Source: Alternaria dauci (Eukaryota > Ascomycota > Dothideomycetes > Pleosporales > Pleosporaceae). From it: DNA of 64,000 nucleotides. This document shows positions 1 to 9,000 of the stretch, in pieces. Position 1 is the stretch's first letter, and every line of letters starts with the position of its first letter. Location of the stretch: assembly GCF_042100115.1 (NCBI RefSeq), contig NC_091274.1:3286001-3350000 (forward strand), written 5' to 3'. The notes beneath the pieces were generated by a model. The model did not search any database. It had not been told where the DNA came from and saw only the letters and a list, made by a program, of their open reading frames with translations. Position numbers and translations under genes: made by a program.

Positions 1-115
1 AACGGTTGGTTGCTAGCGAGGGCACGTTGCGAAGCGGTTGCGATATGGCTTGGGACGCAAGTTGCCGCAACGGTTGGTTGCTAGCGAGGGCACATTGCGA
101 AGCGGTTGCGAAGCA
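1..115. repeat. End of 68-bp boundary array (unit A)
   Basis: The window opens inside the same 68-bp repeat seen at 24,776-25,190. The last full unit and the degenerate final unit (ending near GCGAAGCATGG) match the end of the array in unit B. It marks the internal boundary of the helicase element. Confidence 0.9.
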
Positions 116-426
116 TGGAGTAGTATTTAGTGTGGTAGGTTGCATTCGGCCTGACTCGGAAGACCACGCGCCCGCAAGTCAGGCTGACAGCAGCGCTTCC
201 ACTCACAACGTTACCTAGGTACAGCAGTAACTTGCTATTGCTAACAGAGGCAACTTTCTAGGCTTCCTACAGTGGCAGCAGTAGGCAATACGTACAGCGT
301 TACTCTATGTTAGTCTGGTGCGCCTATATCGGTATTGAGTCATGGGATCGATTTTGTACTACAGACTACTTGAGAAAGTTACAGTATGTCTCCGCGATTT
401 CCGGGCAGTCATTCCTTCAAAGTATC

Positions 427-3400
427 TCAGTCTTGCGCCTTTATCGTGCTCTGAAAATAGCCTTTAGCTTGGAGGTTCTTGACTATCCTCATGTCAATGG
501 TGTCTCGGCATCCTTGAGGGGCAGTAGTTGTCAGCCATTCAACGAAGACTTCGGCGAACCTCGTATTAATGCGATGTTGGCGTTTCGCAGCCTGTTCAGC
601 AATATGCGCGTTACTCTGAGGCTCAAGACCATGCAAGATGTTGCCCTCTGTAAGCGATATTGACTGACACATCGCGCCCGTTGCACCCACGAGAATATAG
701 ACGCCATCGTCGACCTTGCCGCCCCCCTCATCCCAGACCTTCTTCCACTTGGGTACTTCCTTGTCCCGTGTCACGGCGTTGTAGGCATGAACAACGTGTT
801 TCTCTCCAAACGTTTGGCAGATGTAAGCGTAGATCAGAGCACGTGACAATGTCGAGCTCGCGAGTACGACGTACTTGGCTCTGTACTCTAGGGTTTCTCC
901 TTGGTGTGCGCGAGGACGGGGATGGGGAATGGTCGTCTTCTTGTTGCGTAGCTCTTCCAACGTCTTGTGAATGTATGCGACCTTGGCTGAGCCCTTGCAA
1001 GCCTCCAATGCAATGTCCCAGATGAATGAGTGTCGAATTGTGTCGCTGTTCACAAGAGCTGTGCGGAGGTTTTCGTTGTTATTACTGAGACTGCGGTGAG
1101 GGTCGAGGATCCGATCTCCGATAAGCTGGTCGGCATCCCAATTGTTGATTGCGGCCATAAGGTTAGGAAAGATGCTGACATGTCGCGCAATGCGGTAGGC
1201 CTCGGAGTCTGCGACTGCGCCTGGGGGCATGGTGGGCTTGGACTTCTTGCTGCTCTCTCCCCCTTGGTCTTCCCAGGCCTCCACTTCCTTCTCGTAATGC
1301 TGTTTGACCGCGGCTAGCACGCGAGACTCTTCTTGTTCCACGTTAGCGAAGTAACACGCATCGTGCTGCAGATACGTGAAGTTGACAGTAAGCTTTGCTG
1401 TGACAACGTTGAGGGGTTTGCGCCAGGGATCCAGACTGTCGGTGTCGCGCATTATGAAACACCACCGAACCATGTCCCGAAAATTGTTCAGCATGTCCTT
1501 GATCTCGCCGGACTGGAGTTGCTTGTCGAGCGCGGACTGTACTTTGTTCTTTTCCTTCTCGGTTTTACAACGCTGCATCCCGTCGTGATACTTCTTGTAG
1601 CTATTGAGGAGCTTTCTCCACACTGCAGTACAATCTACCCCTTTCAAATTGGCTAAAGCTTTGGCGCCTGGATCGGTGGACTGCTTTTGTACTAACCGCT
1701 GGATCACGTGGTCGGCGAATCCTAACACCAGGTCGACCCCGTTCGTGAGAGCTGTGCCCGTCTGACCTACTATACCAGTACGATGATCATTGGGCCTGTA
1801 GTCCAAAATGGGGTCGATGATGTGGGTGTAGGTTTGAGTTTTTGTACCCGGGGCGGTATGCAGCTCGTCGACCATGATTATTGCAGCGCAACCAACGAAT
1901 GTGACCAACCACACCTCGACCCTCACACCTTTGTCGTCTGTCCATATTTGCATGCGACGAGCCTGCCAAGGGCCGAGACCATCAAGCGCAGGCAATCGTG
2001 AAGTGTCCATATGCGTCTTGGCGCACAGGCTCAGCTGTGCTCTCAACGCCGCCCTCTTCTTAGTATGCCTCTTGTCGGTCTTTTCTAACTGTTGTTTTAG
2101 CCTCTTGTACTGAGGGGGCGCAGAGGTATCGACAAGCGTGCCAAAGATCTTCGTCTTCCAAGACTCGCGAGTTGAGACTATCAAGAACCTAACGCTCGTC
2201 TTTTGAGGTCTGAAGTCCGATGTCTCAGGGACGCTGTTTGCCCATTCCTTAGTCGGGTTGTTCAACTTCCACACCTTGTTGTACTCCCCATAGGCCAATC
2301 GTGATTTCAACCAGTTAGGGCGACGGTTGACTTCATCCCACTCTTTTGGTGTCATGCTAGAGTAGATGCTGTTCTTCGCACCGCCATAACGCTGTACAAT
2401 CTCTTCGCCCGTACCGTGCAAGACTATCAGCTTCGGTGGCTTGTACTCTGATCCTTGAGCCAAGTGGGCGCTGCCACCCATGATCATACGCCATGCTTGT
2501 ACCAATGTTTCAAGGCCTGCTGCACTCGCAACAAAGTAGGTGCATCCAAACAGATTCGGCGTCTCTATCTCGTCTCCGTTCGATTTGAGAGCAGTGTAGG
2601 GGAAGTCTGGCGTCGCGCTGATGCCGAGGCGCTGGTACGATCTAGCAAAATTGAGATACCATATGAGGACATCGGTGATCGTCTTGCCCATGCCCATGTC
2701 GTCGGCGATGACAAGTGCTCCTCGGTCGCCGGCGAGGACATCCAAGCCATCCTTGGCGCCGACCAACTGATGGGGTAGCGGGTGGAAATCTGGGTTTAAG
2801 CCGACCCCAGTTCCGAGGTTGATCTGGTCGCCTTTGAGGTCGTCGAGCGCAAGGCCGAAGGTTTGCGCGGCTAAGTCCCACAAGTCTATGTTCGACTTTT
2901 GCGCGTGCGCAAAAGCAGACATACCATCCATCTTCACCTTCATAGTGCTCGAGAAATGCGCGTTTGCCTGGGTCTTAGCTTGTTCGTTCAATGGGGGTTG
3001 TTCCGGTTCGCCTTCGTCTAACATGCATTCTTCTAGCACCTCTTCATCGTCTACGAGAATGTCCATGTTGTTACTAGACTCGCTGTCACTAGAATCGCTG
3101 CTACCACTATCGTCGCTGATATGTATTGGGTCGTCTAGTCCGCTACCGTGGTAGCTATTAGAAGGGAAGGTCTCGACAAACTTGAGAAAGGACTTAGGTG
3201 CGCTGGACGGTGGTTTGGCAGGTCTGGCGAGCGGTAGCAGATTCACGGGTGTGAACGACGAGGGTTGAAGTGTGCGGGGGAAGGCGATGCTGTTATTCCT
3301 GGACATGTATGACGAGAACGGACCTACAGGATGCTGCTTGTGTGCGCTGTTGCTAGGTGTGGATTCTTCCCTCGACCAGGATAATGGATGTATGTTGGCC

Positions 3401-4932
3401 GCCAAATCTAGTATCTCCTTGAGTGTCTTGGGTGTAAGCTCCTTACTTTCCGGTGGGACGGCTTCGGAGGAGGCAACTTGCATGTGGGTGGCATCTTGTT
3501 GCTGGTCACCTTGCACCTCTGCTGGCGGGGCGGGCTCGGAGGAGGCAACTTGCATGTGGGTGGCATCTTGTTGCTGACCATCTTGCACCTCTGCTGGCGG
3601 GGCGGGCTCGGAGGAGGCAACTTGCATGTGGGTGGCATCTTGTTGCTGGTCACCTTGCACCTCTGCTGGCGGGGCGGGCTCGGAGGAGGCAACTTGCATG
3701 TGGGTGGCATCTTGTTGCTGACCATCTTGCACCTCTGCTGGCGGGGCGGGCTCGGAGGAGGCAACTTGCATGTGGGTGGCATCTTGTTGCTGGTCACCTT
3801 GCACCTCTGCTGGCGGGGCGGGCTCGGAGGAGGCAACTTGCATGTGGGTGGCATCTTGTTGCTGACCATCTTGCACCTCTGCTGGCGGGGCGGGCTCGGA
3901 GGAGGCAACTTGCATGTGGGTGGCATCTTGTTGCTGGTCACCTTGCACCTCTGCTGGCGGGGCGGGCTCGGAGGAGGCAACTTGCATGTGGGTGGCATCT
4001 TGTTGCTGACCATCTTGCACCTCTGCTGGCGGGACGACTTTGGAGGAGGCAACTTGCGTGTCGGTTACGTTCAATCTAACCGTCGTGACAAACACTACGG
4101 CTGTGCCAGCTGGGATTTCTCGCATAGCAAAGTTGAATCCACCTTGGCTTCCAATTCCGATATGCTGATTTGCTCTTGGAGCGATAAACAAGCGGCCCTT
4201 GAAGTCGAATCCATCGAGTCCTAGGCCTTGCGCAGTTTCGTAGCATTGCTCAGCTTCGTCGCGTAGTTTTTCCCAGTTGGGGATGCCCTCCCAACATATG
4301 TCACTGAATTCGACCATGCTGACTACTTCGCTGATCTCTCCATCCTTTACGGCGCATATATGTACCTGTGTGTCGAGATTTGAAGCGGTTGGCATGGGAG
4401 GATTAGCAGGCTTGTCGTTGTTCGGAGTAGGCGTGAATCCTGTAGGAACGGTTCTGGATCGAGAGCGCTTAGGTGGGTGGTCTTTGGAGTTGTGCGTTGA
4501 TTCTGGCGATAACTCGCGCTTTTGGAGTGTAGAGGTTGCCGTCAAGGGGTTGGGGGTTGGGGCTTTAGCATGGTCGCCTTCCGCTTTACGCTTCCTCAGG
4601 CGATTGAGAGAATGTGTGATCAACTTGCTAATCGCCATTGTCCTCCACGCCTTGGGTTCGTTGCGGAAGTCGGGTACGGACTTCCAGACCAGGGCGTGTA
4701 GGTTCTTGTTCAGGTCTTCATTGGCAGTGTCGCTGAGCTTTGCTGCACCTCGATTGCGTGCATCGGGGTAGTTGTCCACAAGAATCTTGTCAATCGTCCT
4801 GGCTATCTCCTTTTGTCTGGTGGCGTCGTCGATGCCGAAGCCGCGGAAGATCTCTGTTTGGTTCCCCGAGTAGCTAAGGGAGCTGGGGTCGCCTGCCGGT
4901 GGATGGGCGGGTGACTGCGTGTTATCGTCCAT
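427..4932 (-). CDS. SNF2-like subtelomeric helicase/ATPase (unit A)
   Basis: A protein of about 1501 aa read from the ATG at 4932. The open frame runs on to 5445, but those codons lie in the repeat-rich promoter and look non-coding. Order of parts: a hydrophilic N-terminus with Arg/Lys-rich stretches; eight tandem 24-aa repeats at residues about 296-487; an acidic Ser/Asp tract; then a two-lobed helicase core. Visible motifs are Walker A DDMGMGKT near residue 744, a DELH Walker B near 1021, GQTGTAL (motif III-like) after it, and a C-terminal QHRINTRF segment near 1452 that resembles SNF2 motif VI. Chromatin or DNA translocase activity is inferred from the family. The gene is divergent from the UPF1-like gene at 6043. 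Long inserts between the motifs make it an atypical SNF2 member. An identical protein is encoded at 25,502-30,007. Confidence 0.8.
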   Translation of the reverse strand: MDDNTQSPAHPPAGDPSSLSYSGNQTEIFRGFGIDDATRQKEIARTIDKILVDNYPDARNRGAAKLSDTANEDLNKNLHALVWKSVPDFRNEPKAWRTMAISKLITHSLNRLRKRKAEGDHAKAPTPNPLTATSTLQKRELSPESTHNSKDHPPKRSRSRTVPTGFTPTPNNDKPANPPMPTASNLDTQVHICAVKDGEISEVVSMVEFSDICWEGIPNWEKLRDEAEQCYETAQGLGLDGFDFKGRLFIAPRANQHIGIGSQGGFNFAMREIPAGTAVVFVTTVRLNVTDTQVASSKVVPPAEVQDGQQQDATHMQVASSEPAPPAEVQGDQQQDATHMQVASSEPAPPAEVQDGQQQDATHMQVASSEPAPPAEVQGDQQQDATHMQVASSEPAPPAEVQDGQQQDATHMQVASSEPAPPAEVQGDQQQDATHMQVASSEPAPPAEVQDGQQQDATHMQVASSEPAPPAEVQGDQQQDATHMQVASSEAVPPESKELTPKTLKEILDLAANIHPLSWSREESTPSNSAHKQHPVGPFSSYMSRNNSIAFPRTLQPSSFTPVNLLPLARPAKPPSSAPKSFLKFVETFPSNSYHGSGLDDPIHISDDSGSSDSSDSESSNNMDILVDDEEVLEECMLDEGEPEQPPLNEQAKTQANAHFSSTMKVKMDGMSAFAHAQKSNIDLWDLAAQTFGLALDDLKGDQINLGTGVGLNPDFHPLPHQLVGAKDGLDVLAGDRGALVIADDMGMGKTITDVLIWYLNFARSYQRLGISATPDFPYTALKSNGDEIETPNLFGCTYFVASAAGLETLVQAWRMIMGGSAHLAQGSEYKPPKLIVLHGTGEEIVQRYGGAKNSIYSSMTPKEWDEVNRRPNWLKSRLAYGEYNKVWKLNNPTKEWANSVPETSDFRPQKTSVRFLIVSTRESWKTKIFGTLVDTSAPPQYKRLKQQLEKTDKRHTKKRAALRAQLSLCAKTHMDTSRLPALDGLGPWQARRMQIWTDDKGVRVEVWLVTFVGCAAIIMVDELHTAPGTKTQTYTHIIDPILDYRPNDHRTGIVGQTGTALTNGVDLVLGFADHVIQRLVQKQSTDPGAKALANLKGVDCTAVWRKLLNSYKKYHDGMQRCKTEKEKNKVQSALDKQLQSGEIKDMLNNFRDMVRWCFIMRDTDSLDPWRKPLNVVTAKLTVNFTYLQHDACYFANVEQEESRVLAAVKQHYEKEVEAWEDQGGESSKKSKPTMPPGAVADSEAYRIARHVSIFPNLMAAINNWDADQLIGDRILDPHRSLSNNNENLRTALVNSDTIRHSFIWDIALEACKGSAKVAYIHKTLEELRNKKTTIPHPRPRAHQGETLEYRAKYVVLASSTLSRALIYAYICQTFGEKHVVHAYNAVTRDKEVPKWKKVWDEGGGKVDDGVYILVGATGAMCQSISLTEGNILHGLEPQSNAHIAEQAAKRQHRINTRFAEVFVEWLTTTAPQGCRDTIDMRIVKNLQAKGYFQSTIKAQD
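3465..4045 (-). repeat. 72-bp in-frame minisatellite in the SNF2-like gene
   Basis: Eight tandem 72-bp units encode a 24-aa repeat containing DATHMQVASSEPAPPAEVQ. Alternate units differ (DGQ versus GDQ), giving a 144-bp higher-order period. The period is divisible by three, so other frames also stay open here; those are shadows. Both genomic copies have eight units. Confidence 0.95.
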
Positions 4933-5263
4933 CCTAGTCACCCGTGGTAGAAGGTGTATGCAGGTTGACGATGCTGCGGTACGTGGTGGGTGGGTGGTGT
5001 TGCGGCGAGCGTCGCAACGTTCGTGTTGTGGCAACATGCGCGAGGAAACAGCCGGAGAGCGGTGAAAAGTGAAAGGGGAAGCTCCCAGTAATTTTAGCCT
5101 CGTCGCCCGTACTGAGCCTAGTAGAACGATGACCAGGAGTAGGGCATAGTATAGCCACCCGGTTCTGGCGTGAGCGCTCACTGTTGAGCATTGCGGGTAC
5201 AGCGCACAAGACTCTGACGCGGGCTCACGTTGCGTACGCGCGAAACAGAGAAAGTTGATAAAA

Positions 5264-5674
5264 GATATGGGGATCACCCGAGTGTATAGAAAGCGAGCAG
5301 AGGGAGAAGAGAGACAAGGAGCAGGGAAAGTAGGGAGAGACATGGGGATCACCCAAACGCAGTTCTGGCCGTCATCGTGAACTGAATCGAGCATAGAAGT
5401 TGATAGAACCAAACAAAAGAAAGCGAAAAGAGATATGGGGATCACCCAGCCGTAGGACTAACTGTAGTCGCGAAGGAGAGAGCCAAGACGTAGCCGGCTA
5501 CACGCTGCGCATTGCTGTGGCCTTGACGCTCGCTAGATCTCCCATTCACCTTGGCATGTCCTCGCTTATTTGTATGGCCGGTCCGATAGTTATCTTCCTA
5601 TTGCCCAAAGGTCGACTGGCTGTCCACTTCTGTCTCTTGGTACCAACTTGTAGAACTCGGGTGATCCCCATATC
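5264..5674. promoter_or_regulatory. Bidirectional promoter with four copies of a 16-mer (unit A)
   Basis: The 1.1 kb between the two divergent ATGs (4932 and 6043) holds GATATGGGGATCACCC at 5264-5279 and 5432-5447, the one-base variant GACATGGGGATCACCC at 5339-5354, and one inverted copy GGGTGATCCCCATATC at 5659-5674. Four near-perfect 16-mers in about 400 bp, one of them inverted, suggest a binding site for a factor co-regulating both helicases. That role is inference. Confidence 0.6.
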
Positions 5675-5932
5675 CTCTTCGCGTCCCTATCGTTCTCCAT
5701 CCAATCCTTCTTTTCACGTGTCTTTATCTTGCTCCTCGCTTCCTCACGCACAACCCAAGGTGAGCAACGCAAAATTTGCTTGGCGTTAGCGTCTCTCGCG
5801 CTCGCGCTACCTAGTCCTGCACAAATAACACTTTCCTCCACACCAACTACTTGACACCTTCCCCGAATTGCTTCTCTTGAAAGCAAACCACTCTCAACGT
5901 CGATATCTCTACCTACCCATTGACCCTTGTCG

Positions 5933-5992
5933 GTAAGTTGTTGTGGCCTCCTGTTCCGCTGATCGATTGCTAACGATGTGCTGTCCGTATAG
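5933..5992 (+). other. 5'-UTR intron of the UPF1-like gene (unit A)
   Basis: A 60-nt intron is predicted with donor GTAAGT, branch site TGCTAAC and acceptor TATAG. It lies 50 nt upstream of the chosen ATG at 6043. Its presence supports plus-strand transcription from the shared promoter. Confidence 0.7.
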
Positions 5993-6042
5993 AAACAAAG
6001 TCTCACCTACCGTTGAAACTCTGTTTTTGCATATCGTCCAGC

Positions 6043-9000
6043 ATGGCCGACCAGTCTGTCATGCACTACATGGTCAATGACCGGCCGACGTCGGCGCCGC
6101 ATGATACAGAAGTCTACGACCAGGGCATTGCTGTCTTGGAGGCACCCGGCAAAGACTCTGTCCAGCTCGGAGGCCTTCCCGACGCCCCTGACCGAGAGAA
6201 GCACGCCTGCTTCACCTGCAAAGAACCAGGCCACAGGGCCAAAGATTGCCCCAAGAAGCTCGAACAGCAAGCGTGTTCCAACTGCGGCGAGGTTGGCCAT
6301 GTCTACCGCGACTGTCCCACGAACGAGTGCTTCAACTGCGGTGGTCACGGGCACCTCTCCAAGCAATGCCCTAGTGAGCCAGCAGCAGACCAGGGCCCTA
6401 GGTGCAACGGCTGTAACCGTCTCGGCCACGTTGCCTCGGATTGCTTCTATCCCCAGCCGATCAAAACCCGCAAGTTTCGTGCTCCTAAGGAGGACGCCTC
6501 CAAGGAGGACGTCTCCAAGGAGGACGTCTCCAAGGATGGCAAAGACGAGCTTCCTCCTGCCCAAACCATGGCCCCACCACTGGATAAACCTAGCTTCACA
6601 ACAAAGTTATTCACTCGGAAGATCCCTCACTATGTCTCCTCCGTTAGTGTAGAGATGGATATTTCCTATCCGAGCGACGACGCTAGTATCACCCTCCGTG
6701 GCCACGCTCATCGGGCAGCCTCCATTACCCTGACAGCCCACAACATCGTCAACTGCACTGTACTTCCCATGAAGATCACCGATGAGTTCTTCACCTCAAG
6801 GGTTTCCCAAGAAGATGTTAAGCGAGCTGCTAGTAAGCTTGCACTCAGCGAACTAGGGATGCTCCTACACTTCCGCTTCGACCTCCAAACCGAACAACCT
6901 GACGGACAACCTCTGAACTCCCGCCCCCTCTACGGATTGGGGTTCTTCTCCCACCAGAACTTTGGGATCTTCGATGAAGTCATCCATCGTGCTCGCGATA
7001 TCCTCGAGAATGGCGGCGAGGGCACCGTGCTGCACTTCTTCACGGTCGCCACAGAGTCAGCACAAGAGCGCATGGATACCGTGTACAAAGAGATGCAAGC
7101 TCAATACAAGAACGACCCGATTCTGCTCTACTGGAAGGACTGTCGTGTCAACCCTCAGACTGGCATGGAGATCTCTGTCGACAAGCAGCCGAAAGGATTC
7201 AAGGTCCCTCCCCAGTGGGCATTCCAGAACAACACACAGTACGTCACCGTGCACTACCAGAACCTTGTCCACGAACTGCGCAAGGCCGCCAAGCAGAAGG
7301 GTTTCGAGATCACCGACACCAAGATTATGAAGGTTCGCGGCGGCGGTGACCGGTTATACTACGCCGAGCTCAGGGTACCAGAGGGCGCCAGCTACCGCGA
7401 GGGCGCCTTCGTGGACATCCAGTTCAGTCCCTACCAGGAGCAAGCGGACACCTGGCGATTTGAGATCAAACCGTCCGCAGGCATCACGCCCGCTAGCTAC
7501 ATAGGCGGCTTTCTCTACCGCCCTCGCTTGGGTGCATCCTTCGCCGAGCAGCCCCTGTTCAAGGAGGGCGTTCACTACAGCTGTGCATTTAACTATCGTA
7601 CTTTGCCTGAAGCTGAAGAGGCATTGCGTAAGCTTCGCGGCATCTACGTCTTTGCTCGCTTGAACCCTGCCACCGTGGGAATCAAGCGCCAGATCAACGC
7701 CCTTAACCATTACTTCCGAGGCGGCGATGCCTTTAGCGATGTCACTCAAATCCTCCACAACTCCTACCTTCGCTTCCCAGACGACAAGATCGTGGACTAC
7801 TTCGCCGGCATGTTCGCGTATTTGGGAGACAACGGTGCTAAGGACAGCATCATGGAGCGTCTGAACCGCTCACTCCAACCCGACGTTTTGCAGAAGCTTC
7901 GCGCCCTTGCCGGTGGTGTAGCGCTCATCCAAGGTCCTGGTGGCGTTGGCAAGACACGCATCATCGAGGCTCTGGCTGTTGCGCACTACGAGGCTCAACA
8001 AACTGGCGTTATCCATGGCCTTGGTCGCCTTGCTGCTTTCTGGGTCACGTCGCCGTTGAACAAGCAGCTCGACGACGCTATGCTCAGGATCTACACGGCC
8101 TGCCTAGAGCGACGGAAGGAGCTCAAGGCCGCTGGCATCCAGGCACGTTTCCCTATCGTAATCCGACGCCATATGAAAGAGACGGAGACAGCGGTTGTTC
8201 GCAAGGAGTCCGAAGCTGCTCGCAACGTCCTGCTAAAGAACGAGAAGCCGCCCTACTTTGAATACATCGAAGAAGAGCACTTCACCAAGGACCAGCTGAA
8301 AGAGCAGGCAGCGGCTTACCAGGAGAAGTCCAGTGAAGACAGGCGGACCATGGCGTTCCTTGACGCACTGACAGTGGACTCGCAATTCCGCATCCTTCTT
8401 GAGACGTCCGAGACAAAGTCGTCTTTCACCGACAAGCGACTTCAGTTGGAAATGCTGTCGGAGGGTGCGTGGGTTCTGCGCCTCGCCGGAGTGCCGGAGC
8501 GTAATGCCGATACGAACGAGTTAGTGGTACACGAAATCGCCCAACCAAAAAAGTACCGCGATTTCCGTTTTCAGCTCGACCTCTATGCTTCAGGCCAAGA
8601 ATTCGACGCCGATGACATGCGCCGACTGACTGCTCTCACCAACGAGATCATTAGGGACCTCGCTCAACTGGCCGTAGCCATTGGCATGACCTCCGACGTA
8701 ATCTCGCAGCCGCGTACTCATACGCTCGAGCAGCCGTATGCCGTTCATCACGACGAGGCTGGCAAGTCAAGCGAGTCAAGCACGCTCGCTCCTCTCGTGT
8801 ACACGCACGCCTATAATAACGAGGGCCCGCTGATGGTCGAGCGCAAGGCCATAACACCCCACCTGTTCTTCGGCGATATCCATCAGCCAAAGCCTTCTGC
8901 TGCCGGTGGTTCGGAGGAACGTCACGTCTTCAGTGATCAGCAGGACCTACCTTTCTTCCATCGTGCGATGCTAGGCGGCTGTACCACTATTTACCTGCAC

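Noticed and set aside
3453..4224. Long plus-strand and alternate-frame ORFs over the 72-bp repeats
   Set aside because: They exist only because the period is a multiple of three; the minus-strand SNF2-like frame extends far beyond the repeats and has helicase motifs.
4933..5445. N-terminal extension of the SNF2-like ORF to an ATG at 5445
   Set aside because: These 171 codons lie in the shared promoter and translate the 16-mer repeats; the ATG at 4932 fits better.
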